Assembly (NCBI RefSeq): GCF_000499845.2 | Contig: NC_023757.2 | Coordinates: 3,940,118 to 4,004,117 of the forward strand | Length of the DNA: 64,000 nucleotides | Direction of reading: 5' to 3' | Origin: Phaseolus vulgaris | Taxonomy: Eukaryota; Streptophyta; Magnoliopsida; Fabales; Fabaceae | In this document: positions 51,111 through 62,248 of the stretch, piece by piece | Position numbering within the stretch: position 1 is the first letter of the stretch | Layout of the letters: each line of letters begins with the position of its first letter | Notes under the pieces: model-generated | What the model was told of the DNA's origin: nothing | Seen by the model: only the letters and a program-made list of their open reading frames with translations | The model's database searches: none | Translations under genes and position numbers: made by a program

Positions 51111-51722
51111 TCCAAACTTGAGTGAGAAACACCTCTAACTCAAAATCAAATAGAAAATTGTTGGAAAATAAAGAAAGTTTAACTTTGCAATAACATGTTG
51201 TAAAATCATATCAACTTGTGCACACTTCTAGCTAAACAGGCAGTGGAGAGATTGCAAGGGATGAGTTGAGGTGAAACAAAATTGTGATTTTAATACTTTC
51301 AGTGAATGATAAAGAAACGGCAACATGTTCGAATACTTCTAAAACATTTTACAAATACAACACCCCCCCTTTTACCCTAATCACAATGCCAACCACGTAT
51401 TAAGCCCCAAAATCAATAAGCTCACGTTATATACTAAAAGCAACAACAAATAAGAACAAGGTCAACTGTACAAGACAACAGGTCTCAATATACCCTTTTG
51501 TCCAGAATTAATCTGCCACTATAAAGGGTATTATGGTAAACAAATAAACAATGACGAATTACTTCACTTTTTTTTCTCGACCAGTTCATTCACCAAATCT
51601 ACATCTACAGCCACCATTCTTTAATTTCAGACTGCTACAATCATTTGCCTTCACGGTTCACTGATATCTCAGGGTAGTTGCCAGCAGCAAAGTTCACTTT
51701 TACTTCAGTCTAAACCAAAGTC

Positions 51723-54425
51723 CTAAACTGTTGCAGCAGTTTTCTTCACATTCTTCTCATCTTCAACATCCTGAAAAATTTATAACATAATATATCAAAA
51801 TCATCTTATCAAGAGAAGCTGAATGCACCAAAATATTTCTGTAATGCCGAGAGAGGACAAATATGCAATTATAATCTTACATTTCTTCATTTTATTTAAA
51901 CTACTGCATGTGTGAGTGCACTTCATTTTTACACGCAAATATTCCAAATTAAATTATTCTTATTTATTTTGTAATTTATTTTCACAGACATGGGGAATGT
52001 TTAGTTTGTGTTCCCAAACAATATTAAGCCGTCTAGAGTATATTAAATAAAAAAGAAAAACATAAACCATGGGGGATGCAGGTAAAAAAGCACTTACAGA
52101 ATTGCCAATCTTGTCAAAATCATCATCAAAACTTCCCTCACCATCATCTGAAAGACGGAAATGATAATCATTATGAACATAGACAGAATGGCAAGTTCAT
52201 AGAAGATCATGACATAATTCTTAGTTATCCACCCATTATTTTTCAAAATGAAGTTAATTTCTCAAGAATCTTGAAAATGATAATTGACGGTGGAATGGTT
52301 CATGCTTTTGCCCATTAGCACATATAAGTTCCAACATAATGTGCAAAATTTTAAGGACCCTGGTCCGAATGATGCAAATTTTAAAGAGTGAATGCTTTCT
52401 GTAACAAAGTCTGAACAAACTGAGTAAAATACCTGGACCGTCATCACTGTCTTCAAGATCTCCAAGAAGAAATGTATCCAAGTCTTGTTCATGAGAGGGT
52501 GACTTAGAAGATCTACTCGTCACATTCTTACCTGTTGCTTCTTCCTTTCCAGTTCCTCCGGTAACAGCAGTTTGTTCTACCTTAGTATTATCCTCATTCT
52601 GCTCTGCTGCTGCTCTAAGCTGAACCTCCTCCATATATTGCTTCTCATACCTGATTGTAACAATATAATTATTGAGCGGGGCTTACTTAAAGTATTAGAC
52701 ACTGCATTCAACATAAAAAGCCACAAGAGCAGTAAGAATTCTGGCAAAATATTAGAATATCATCACTTTTTTTGGTTTCTAAAGCTTTACTTCTGAATTC
52801 ATCTTATGCTCTACTACATTGAATTATCTGCTACATTCAAAGTTCTTCCACATGCATGATAGAAGCATGCTGAGCTAAGCTTCCTCGTACATGAATAAAA
52901 ATGGAAGTCTATATTTACTAAAACTCCAACATTAGAATGGGCTAAAAGCTCAGCTTCAATTAACTTCATGGAGCCATGAGGCAAAAGTCACAAAACTATG
53001 AACTAAATTCCATGAAAACAAGTAATACACTGGAATTGAAATGTATATTTAAAACATCTACACGTGAAGGGGAAATAACAAAAAAATGTTCCAAAAAAGA
53101 TAATACGTAGCTATAGAGGCTTTGATTGATTGTGACACGAAAAAGTTCTATGCTGCACATTCTCTAGTTACCGATGCCTCTCCACTCCCTATAATGCTAG
53201 TATAGTGTGTTCGTTGGATAACATTAGCATCAAATGTGTTGCTTTTGAGAAGTAAATAATTTGCACTGCTTAGCTGGATTAGCCTCAGTGGTAGTTTGTT
53301 TGATTCCGAGCAAAATTTTAGCAAATGTTTCAAGTGATTTTGTTCAAGTGATAAAACCACATGCCTAGCAATACCTAGCTTTACATGAACTTATCATCCT
53401 GGTTCTCAGCTAGAAAATCTCCAACAGATTATGAATATCTGGAGTCTTCTAAGATCTAGGTTCTCAGAAGACTCTAATGTTTAAACTGCCAGAGCAAGAT
53501 AGCATATGGTGGGATAACCACCATTAAGAACTTTAAATATAACTTTAACAATTTATATTACATATATACACAATGCTCATAATTTTAAGTCAAACACTGA
53601 AGTTAATAACAGCAAAATAAAAGGAAAGTTAGAAAGTATACCAAGATAGGTAAGGTTATCTATCTGAACACAACAATGAAAGATAGGAAATAAGCAAGAC
53701 ATGATGTAAAATAAACAATAAAGCAGAACATAGATCACGCTGTCACGAGAGCAGAACAGAACCCAGAGGTTGTGATCAGAGTAGAGACCACCTAACAATG
53801 TACCATAGATCAACAGGTTGAGCCTGGAAGATTCTGAAGGATGCAGGAAATGATGTGGAGAAAGTGGGTCTTCATTGGAGAGAATGCTGGTGTGTATTCA
53901 GTGAAAATAGGGTTCCAGTTCAGATAAATGAAGAAGTAAGGGGGCAAAATCTCAGGATTTCCACCCTAATGTAGAGCAAAATGATGTTTTTAATGGGCCA
54001 AAATTGTGTTTTCAGACACGGACAAGATGACCACTATTTGCCATGAACATAGGGAGCGGGTGCAATGCAATGGCACTATAGCAGCCTTATTGCATGTAAT
54101 TAACTCCTCTGGTCTTTCATGAACGTTTAGCATTTAAAATTCCCAGGAATTGATTTTAAAGTTCTCAGGAATAGCCTAACAAGTTTTTAGGTCTCAGACT
54201 CTCAGCATATTGTTCTTATTACATAGGACTGAGATAATTCTTGAAATTCCCTTACTATGTAAAACAGTCTTTTATTAAATGGAAGTGATAGAAAAATAGA
54301 ACAAAAAAGAGCCAGATGATTACCATATCCAAACTACTTCAAATTCACTCTACTTTCATTCTATCATTTAGAAAAGAAGTTTGAGATTATAAGAAAAATA
54401 TGGGAGAAATAAACAGCAAGAAATG

Positions 54426-54497
<72 letters not shown>

Positions 54498-57400
54498 TTG
54501 AAATGAGTGTTTTATGATTTCAGGGCTCGGGAGAGATGAGAGATATGAAACTCATGAATGAATGCAGTGGAAGCTGAAGGTGAATGTTGCAGCAATTGCT
54601 GATGCTGAAGGTGAACCATGTGAAGCTAATGGTGAACAAAAGAGATGGCTATTTTGTATTTTTTGCATGATATTGCTCCTGTCTTGAAAATAAAAAATGT
54701 CAAACCCCTTTTTGGGAATGAGAAAGGACCAAAACACGGGCATGTCACTGTTCCTTGAACTAATTGATTTCTAGGAATATTAAAAGAAGGGAACTTGAAC
54801 AAATCATGGAACTATTTCATTCTCACCTTCAGATTAAAAGGATATCACTCTCAATTCCAAGGGTTTCCCACAAAGGTCTACTAATCTGAATGCATCCACT
54901 TTAACTTAATATCCTCCTATTTATATATATGATGAACCTGCTCTATGATATCCCTCTAATTAGTAACTACTATAAATTCTCTTTTTATTATATCTTAACA
55001 ATTTCTCACCACTTGTGTCTGTGCATATAAATTATTCAACTTGTGTCTATAAACTTCCATATGATAACCATCCTGAAATAAAAAATTTGTGGTGGGCTGC
55101 TCTGTGTGCTATCTAAGATTAGTCTTGGATGGTAATCAACAGAATTAACTTACTCATTACCCAAATACAGTCATCTTATTTTTTTCCACGCCTTTTCCTT
55201 GCGTACCTTTATTAAGTAAAATTTAGTAGCATTACAAAAAGAAGCCTTAGCTAGTTTGATCTATAGCCTATATACATTAAGATCTTTATCATTTGGAAGA
55301 CACATGTGCAACCAGATTGAAACCCTACATGAGTATTGAAAAATCTAACATAGTATGTGAATTATTAATGTTACTTACGGAGCCACATGAGTATTGACAA
55401 GTGTGAAATATATCCTCCAAAAGTGTCTTTCTTTCATGGTGCGTGGACATAGTTCATATCTCAATCGTGAAATTTCCTGCCATAGTGTAATAAAAATACA
55501 TAAACAATAATAAAATAGCAAGTTTGTGATAACTAGCATTTTCAAACATGTTTTTCAGTCCTTGCATTATAATACCATAACTGGTTGGTGGTAAATGATA
55601 ACACATTATTGCAAATAAAGAGGTAGCTGATCCTTTTAATGAATTGGCTTGATCACAACCAAATATCACAGAAATAAAGCTCAATTAATCATCCAATGGT
55701 AACATGGCAAAAGACACAATGGACAAGTTTCCCTATACTAGTACTCGTAGGGACCAAATGGAAATGCTTGCCAGCAAAGCACCACCACCAATACTAAGGC
55801 TAGCAATGAACCAAAGTAACTTGAAATTAGTTTGAGAGACAATTTGACATTAATTTATTGAATTTGGTTCGTGAACCAAAAGTGTTTAACTTGACCTACA
55901 CACACATATATATTAAAATATGTATAATTAAGTTCATAATATTTCTGTGTGAATATATAAATAAAATATGTAACGGTTTGCTTTGACTGTTAAGAAGAGT
56001 AAATAACTCATAATCATAATTTTATATCAAAAAAAGTCAAAATACTTTATAATATTAATATGACTCAAGCTAAAGATTTGAATTGTGAGTTTGAGCTAAA
56101 AAAGAGGTTCATATCAAACAGTTGAGCTGAATCAATTCTTATCAAGTCGAGCTAAACCATGTTTGCCTAGCTTCATTTTTAGCCCTAACACTACAAAAAT
56201 CAATAAATAAATGCTCAATTAACCATTTAGTTCCTACAATTGCACATAGTTTTTCGTCTAAGTCCCTCCTACCTACACATAAAAATCCTACATTTTAGTC
56301 CCTATTTAAGCATATCTTTTGGTCCTTACACTTGACAAAACTGTGTTGTAGTCCCTGTACCTAGAAACTCAATATTTTCTCAGGCTTTGTACTTTTATGG
56401 ACAATTTATGAGATTGTATATAGGATACAATGAGTTTAACTTTATCAATGTTTTGATTGTTTCTGTAAAGAAGAGAGGGGAAGAGAAACAAAGTAGAAGA
56501 TGAGCGTAAGAGGAAATAAAAACAACAAACAGGGGGGAAGGCTTCATTGCCGAAAGTTACCTTTGACAGTGGTTCATAAAGGAACCAACTTCGTTTTCAA
56601 ATTTTTGTTTATCTAAGAACCATCAATTTTTTTCGGGAAATTATATGTGTAGGGACCAGAGCAAAAAGTGTGCACAAGTGTAAAGACTAAATGGCTTGTT
56701 AAACCATAAATAAATAATGAAAAAACATGATGTAAACGTAATCAGCAAAATGACCAGGGAAATACATTGAATCATTCACCTCTCAAACTCAATCATGCAT
56801 CCTTATTTTTTTCCTGGAAAAAGAAAGTTTAGACTGCAAGACTCACACTTTCACCTGCCTTTAGCAGCTTTCAAAAGTAAACATGTGAAGAGGAATGCAT
56901 TACAAAGAAATCACAAAGACACACTACTATTTAAAAAATGTACATTTTCCCTTGCCTTTGCCACATTAGCAAAACAAACATCTGAAATTAGATGCTCTAC
57001 AAAGCAATCACATTAACACGCTATTATTAAAAGAGGAGTCTTCTATCTAGTCCCCCTGTCCATCTTTTTAGTTCAAAAGGAATAACAATCACAATAACCA
57101 AAGCCTAATAACAAACATGAATGAAGCCAATAGATACACTGATTGTGTTGTCACTAACCTCCTACGATAAGTTCATTAACTTTTATGATAACTGCCTTCG
57201 AAGTCATATCGAAAGTGATTTCTGATTGATTCATCGTTGGACTCACACATTGGTAATTCATGTCTATTAAACTCAACAAACGTGCACTAAAACAAAAATT
57301 ACACCATGCAATTTCCCCACACAAGGGCTCCAATATCAAACAAATATTTAAAATTATAAAAAAAGAAAGAAAGTGAATTTACCTTAACAGTAGTTAAAAC

Positions 57401-57942
57401 GAGAGTGGCATGCTTCTCCTGAAACTCATTGAGATCCTTCCGAACATTAGATCCCGCAGTGGCCGCATCAGAGCCCTCAGATTCATCTACATTTTCAACC
57501 TCACTCACTCACACCTTTCAAAAACATAAAAAAAATATATATCCGCAAATTGGTATCTAAAATTACCGGAGCTGAGAGGAAAGTTCTGGAAGGTCGTGGA
57601 AGTGAGGCCCTTAACGAAGGATCTGAGGTCGTCGGAGACCCCGAACTTCTCAAAGTCCTCCGGCGTCGCAGCGGTCGGAGAGGAGGCGGCGGCGGTGGCA
57701 ATGGCGGCGAATTGCGGAGGGATGGTGATGGTGTCGGAGAAGGACTTGATCTGGTCGGCCTGGCGGAGGGCGGCAGATTTAAGGATGTCGGCCTTCTTGG
57801 AGGCTTCAGCGGCGAGTTCTTTGGATTTCTTGGCGGTTTCGGAGACGAGATCGGCGATCCGAGAGGAGGAAGGCGTGAGAGTTTGAGACTTTTTCGCGGC
57901 CTCCTCGGCGAAGGTCTTGGCGCGCTTCCACAGGTCCTCCAT
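51723..57942 (-). CDS. BSD domain-containing protein
   Basis: Six exons on the minus strand join in frame to 297 aa: 57942-57567, 57486-57383, 55476-55379, 52650-52433, 52147-52098 and 51770-51723. All introns are GT-AG. The N-terminal 80 residues are a charged, Ala/Lys-rich helix (EEAAKKSQTL, AAEASKKADILKSAALRQAD) like those of the synapse-associated protein relatives. The BSD domain lies at about residues 130-200 and has the conserved Phe179-Trp180 pair in KERHFWRIYF. The C-terminal third is acidic and disordered (DLDTFLLGDLEDSDDG, then DDGEGSFDDDFDK). BSD domains are helical modules found in TFIIH subunits and in cytosolic adaptor proteins; the role of this plant member is unknown. The acceptor of exon 2 is the least certain boundary. 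The start MEDLWKRAKTFAEEA is the family start, although two in-frame ATGs lie upstream. Confidence 0.88.
54430..54493. repeat. Compound (TA)n(GA)n microsatellite
   Basis: A TA run passes directly into a GA run, ending with AAGAGAG, in intron 3 of the BSD gene. It is a likely polymorphic marker. Confidence 0.9.
56205..56715. mobile_element. MITE with long imperfect terminal inverted repeats
   Basis: The left end at 56205 (AATAAATAAATGCTCAATTA then ACCATTTAGTTCCTACAATTG) and the reverse complement of the right end at 56715 (TTATTTATGGTTTAACAAGC then CATTTAGTCTTTACACTTG) match over roughly 60 bp. The inner words TGCACATAGTTTTT and TGCACACTTTTTGC also match. There is no coding frame. Long inverted repeats without a transposase suggest a MULE-type MITE. 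It lies in intron 2 of the BSD gene. Confidence 0.6.
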
Positions 57943-58324
57943 TGGTCTCTCGGTGAAGAGAGAAAGAAATTGAAAAGGGAAAAGAGAAGAGAAGAGAAGA
58001 AAAGGAAGAAGATGAAGAAGAAAAACGAAGACTGGGAGAAGAAGATTGGAGGATCTGTTTGACGTGGAAACGACAACGTATGGTAACAGGAGAGGACTGA
58101 ACTGCATGGACATTTTTATGTTTACATTTTCGCTATTTATTATTATTCACTCGTTTACTTTCTCAACTCAAATACATTGAATTTTTAATTTATATATATA
58201 CCCTCTACAAATATTTTAATACAAAGATTATGGAGCCTATATGTATAAACTTTTCTACACATATTTTAAAAAATAATAAATTTCTATCTAAGAATTACTT
58301 ACGTTTTCCTTTCTTGTTAGCATA

Positions 58325-58940
58325 AAAATTTAGTTTACATTTTTAAAGAGTCAAATTTATTACTTTTGTTAATTTAAGAAATATTTTTCATGATTGCATA
58401 TAAACTCTTGAAATTCTTTAAATTAAAAATTGAATTCTAAATATTTTTCAATGGTTACAAATTGGTCTTTAATTACTTTTTATTATATGCAACTTAAGTC
58501 CTTGAATATTTTTAATAATTATAATTTAGTCTCTAATCAAATTTTAATAATTACAATTAGATTCCTGATTAACTAATTAATAAGAACTTGAGCTTCACTG
58601 TAACACCTTATTTTTTTTTACATAATATAGAAACTAATATTAGTTATTACTGATGTTTGACTTTTTTTTCTTGATTTAAAATTTTAGTTTACATCCTTTA
58701 AAAGCGAAATTGAGTACTTTTAGTTAACTCTATAAATATTTTTCATAATTGAATATAAACCCCTAAATAGTTTTAAAATTAAAATTTGACTCTTAATATG
58801 TTTCAGTACTTGTAAAATGGTTCTTAATTATTTTTTTATTATGTACAACTTAGTCCTTGAATATTTTTAATTATTGTAGTTTAGTCCTCAATCAATTTTT
58901 AATAATTGCAATTAGGTCCTTAGTTAATTACTTAAGTTAA
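58325..58940. repeat. Diverged direct duplication, about 250-bp unit
   Basis: The unit at about 58325-58570 recurs at about 58678-58940. Shared words in order include AAAATTTAGTTTACAT, AAATATTTTTCATRATTG, TTAGTCCTTGAATATTTTTA (first copy starting TAAGTCC) and GTCYCTAATCAA. The two copies are about 355 bp apart. No coding frame is visible. The runs of LTTAGTCCTT-type wording resemble MULE-like MITE interiors. Confidence 0.6.
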
Positions 58941-59224
58941 TTTTTGTAAACACTTTAAAACTGTAATGAAAATTAATTATTTGATTTAGAACTATTAAAT
59001 TTACGATAAACTTTGTTTTATATTTGATTTCTAGTATGAATTTAATTAATACTAATATCTAAACGAAAATTCTTACTAATTTTGGATTTTGTTAGTAATT
59101 TTGTTATAAAATATATTGCTAATAAGATGTATAGAAAATTTTTATTTTAAAATTTTAGAAAAATGAGAATTGACAATGTATTTTTTTTTTGTCTTTTTAT
59201 TCTTTGAGTCATTTAAAATAGGAG

Positions 59225-60430
59225 TATTCTTCTAGACTCACCACCAAGGATCCTTCCTTGGAAATGAGAACCTTAAGTGTTGAGTTTCATACTTGAAACT
59301 TGAGAATAATTTTTCAAATTTGCATAGTTCTTTCTTTCGCTACCTTGATGAACCTTGGAATGCCTTCCTCAATGATGATCTGACCTTGAGTCCGAATCTT
59401 CTTAGGTTTCTATCAAACTTTTTTGCTAAAACTTTGACTTTATCTTTATCTTTAACTTTGGACACTTAGTCCACATATGCCTCAACTTCTTACAATAGAT
59501 GATGTCACAAGAAACTTCATCATTTCTTTAACGAAAACCTTTTGTTTCCTTATCCTCTTCATTAAGCATCCGCTTAAACTATAGGGACATAAGAGATATT
59601 TTCTTATTGGTTGTGTTGTTAGACTCAACCTTATATATCTCAACTTTTTTTTCCTCTAAGGCTTTGAGAGCTCTAGTTTTTTTTCTTCTAATTGGAGTAG
59701 ACTTGACCTTTGCTTTAAGACCTATGTTTGATTAGGTTTAAGCTTTTTTTTGACTTCTATGCACCTCACGCACTCTCAAGATTCCAAGAAGCTCATCCCA
59801 TGCCAGCTCTATAATGGTCGTTGTCTTGGGTTCCAAGATCTTAAGTATGTTATCCAACAACTTTAGATTTATTTGAGCCTTATAGCCTATTTAGAAGAAC
59901 CTGCATTCTTCCAAACATGTCATCCAAACTTTCACCTTCCTTTATGGTGAAAGATTCGTATTGATGTGTGAGGTTTGTAGCTTTTATAAGATTGACATCT
60001 TCATTTGCCTCATAGTTGATGATCAAGGAGTCATAAATCTCCTTGACAGTCTTCAACATGCGAACATTCTCATAGTCATTTTTAGATAAGGCACAAATGA
60101 GAGTGTATCTTTCCTTGTTGTTCAATTGCATCTAGTAGAACTTTTCTTCTTCCTAGTCTTTCTTTAGGGACGAGATCTCAATATCACCATTGATATTAAT
60201 ATACCTTATGATAATGTATGGAGTTCACGTATATCTTCATCTTGCCTTTCCAATAAGAAAAATATTCTCTTAGAAAGGCCTGGACAGGGAATCTCCTTTT
60301 GCAATATGATTCCAGTAATGTTGTAGGATCTTTTCCTCCAATCACGATAAGGGTTTAACCCTTTAGAATATGAACTCTGATACCAATTATGAAGACCATG
60401 TAAAACATAAGGAGGGATGAATATCATGTT
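59225..60430 (-). mobile_element. Decayed Ty1/copia gag with primer binding site
   Basis: On the minus strand TGGTATCAGAG (60385-60375) is the primer site for initiator tRNA-Met. Upstream of it the LTR ends TCTTCA near 60390. A gag-like frame follows. Its best part is 60131-59880, with KTVKEIYDSLIINYEANEDV and LTHQYESFTIKEGESLDDMF, the gag-UBN2 type block. A decayed zinc knuckle with CDIIYCKKLRHMWTKC lies near 59490. Stops and shifts occur throughout. Pol and the second LTR are not recognised. Confidence 0.7.
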
Positions 60431-60689
60431 TTAAAAAGCTTTTTCATTTTCTACAAATATTGTCCAATAATACTCAACCCGACTATAATTTTGTACTTAA
60501 TAAATAATTTGTCAAAACCTTTCCAAAAACTAAGTTTGAATAAAAACTTCTCCTTCTTTATATTAGAACAAATGCAATAACATGCAATATCAACAAGATA
60601 GGAAGTGAATAAATTACTCAAGATATTTTTATATTGGTTAGTGTGATAACTAAAAAGTATGGATACTATTAACTAATAGGTAATCATAA

Positions 60690-60945
60690 CTAATATTAAT
60701 ATAATATTATAAATAATATTAATATAATATTATAAATAATATTAATATTAATAATATTGATGATATTAATAATATTGATGATATTAATAATATTAATACT
60801 ACTAATGATATTAATAGTATTGATAATATTAATAATATGATTTATTATTAATAATGTTATTTATAATATTATTTATTAATATTAAATATTATTTATAATA
60901 TTATTAATAATGTTATTATAATAATTAATACTTATTAATTTGATC
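60690..60945. repeat. AT-only satellite-like array
   Basis: Almost pure A/T sequence built from variants of AATATTAATATAATATTATA and AATATTGATGATATTAAT. The first variant is repeated with a spacing of about 24 bp and the second with a spacing of about 18 bp. It is a short local satellite with no coding content. Confidence 0.8.
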
Positions 60946-61515
60946 GATATTAAATATATGAATAATCTATACTTATATAAAAAAAAAATTTCCATTATAA
61001 CTGCTTTTTGGTGTACAAATTTTTTCCGATTCTATCCTTATTTAATATATTTCATTTTATTAATACAATGGAGTATTTTGTCATTTCATATGAATTACTT
61101 AAAAAATAAAATTATTTTTTAATTTTTTAAATTAATATCAATGTACAGTTTTTATATGACTTTCTCACTCTTCTCTTAACTCCTTATTTTAAGGCAACAA
61201 CCGGAAAAAAAGACAGAGCATACTCTCACCCATTTCCACACCAAATCTCACATATAAAATAAAATAATCTCAATTTTCAATCACTCTCTGCACTCCATAT
61301 TTTGTTTTTCAATTTCGAGTCATCCAAAATTATTTATGTATGCATGTTACATTTCTATCATCGTAAAAATTGAGTAAAAGAAGAAAATATGGATACACAG
61401 GCACAACCACGCCAGTGTTTTCACTAGTATTAGTAATGTTTATATGATTAATTATATTAATATGGATAATCATACTAATAAATATAATAATAATCACAAT
61501 ATGACAAAAGAATTT

Positions 61516-61617
61516 GACTGGTGTAATGGTTAAAACTTCTTTGATGTAACCGCTGCAAGTGAAATTTGAAACCAAGCTCCTTAAATTATCAACTAAGTTT
61601 TAACCATTACACTAGTC
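61516..61617. repeat. Foldback repeat with tRNA box-A-like arms
   Basis: GACTGGTGTAATGGTTAAAA at 61516-61535 is matched by the reverse complement of 61597-61617 with a single mismatch. Each arm contains TGGTGTAATGG or TAGTGTAATGG, similar to the A box of a tRNA promoter. TTTGAAACC at about 61564-61573 resembles a weak B box. It may be a tRNA-derived SINE head inserted in inverted order, or a simple MITE. Confidence 0.4.
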
Positions 61618-61714
61618 AAGTTTTGTTAACATGTTATTATTAATAATATTGAATTTACTTTTAAATATAGATTCTACGGATACAAATCCGTTGGTAATAA
61701 TGATTTTTTTTTAA

Positions 61715-62198
61715 TGTTTAACACTTTTTGTACCGGCAGGCACCGGACGAACAGATGTACCGACCGGCCGACCGAACTCATAATAAATGTGAGGGCGCAA
61801 CAAGACTAAGGTAGTTAAGATACTCCGAAAAATAAGGAATACGCGTGTGAAGAAGATATTTTCCCCCGGGTATTCCGGAGCACGATTGGTAAAACCTATC
61901 CATAACCACCCTGAGCCCAAGAGGTAGAAAGCCCATTTAGAGGTAGAAAGCCCATTTAGCAATTCTATAAATACAGTGCTCAAGCCAGAGAAAGGTACGT
62001 TTTTGATTCACTTACTAAACCTCACTTAGAATCTCATACTTACTTGAGCGTCGGAGTGCCTTCGCAGGTACCCTCCCCTGCCCGACCGAAGGAGACACCA
62101 AGAAGGAGCGACCGACTGAAGGAGAAGAAGACCGACACGTCAGCAACTACACTACATCAACCAACCGTGCCTGGGCCCCATCTCTCCACTCAGGTACA
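61715..62198 (+). mobile_element. 5' LTR of a Ty3/gypsy element
   Basis: The LTR starts TGTTTAACACTTTTTGTACC and ends CTCCACTCAGGTACA, followed by ATTGGCGCCCACC. The GC content rises abruptly here from the AT-rich flank. A TATA box (CTATAAATA) is at about 61965-61973. Just before it a 19-bp unit AGGTAGAAAGCCCATTTAG is perfectly duplicated (61922-61940 and 61941-61959). The left boundary could be 61715 or about 61729, since the partner LTR lies outside the window. Confidence 0.75.
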
Positions 62199-62199
62199 A

Positions 62200-62219
62200 T
62201 TGGCGCCCACCGTGGGGCC
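62200..62219 (+). promoter_or_regulatory. Primer binding site of the gypsy element
   Basis: TTGGCGCCCACCGTGGGGCC begins two bases after the LTR end. TGGCGCC is the usual start of the primer site in plant Ty3/gypsy elements. The tRNA used cannot be fixed without a tRNA set to compare. Confidence 0.7.
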
Positions 62220-62248
62220 GAGGCAAATCTTCAATTTTTGAAGCTATA

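Larger units (their letters stand above)
46154..51722. other. Intergenic region with copia relics and a pseudogene
   Basis: The first 200-300 bases are the probable 3' untranslated region of the S28 gene. The rest is decayed mobile DNA. A TGGTATGAAATCG at about 47534 resembles a decayed initiator-tRNA-Met primer site. It is followed by a copia gag-like start near 48057 (MKDPVNINVNMKSISILNGS) broken by stops to about 48450. LTR-like repeats with CATTACATAAATA words lie at 49077-49260. An RNase H-like pseudogene lies at 50627-51110. An (AT)n run is at 46656-46681. The segment next to 51722 is probably the 3' untranslated region of the BSD gene. Confidence 0.5.
58114..61714. other. Intergenic region with repeats up to the gypsy element
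   Basis: The side next to 58114 is the promoter of the BSD gene. Then follow a diverged duplication (58325-58940), a decayed minus-strand copia gag with its primer site (59225-60430), an AT satellite (60690-60945) and a tRNA-like foldback (61516-61617). No intact host gene is visible. Confidence 0.6.

Noticed and set aside
57550..58062. Open frames of 170 and 96 codons on the plus strand opposite exon 1 of the BSD gene, and a 191-codon shifted frame on the minus strand
   Set aside because: They are shadows of the GC-rich first exon and leader. Their translations are low in complexity (Gly/Arg or Ser/Pro runs), whereas the minus-strand frame starting at 57942 carries the family sequence.
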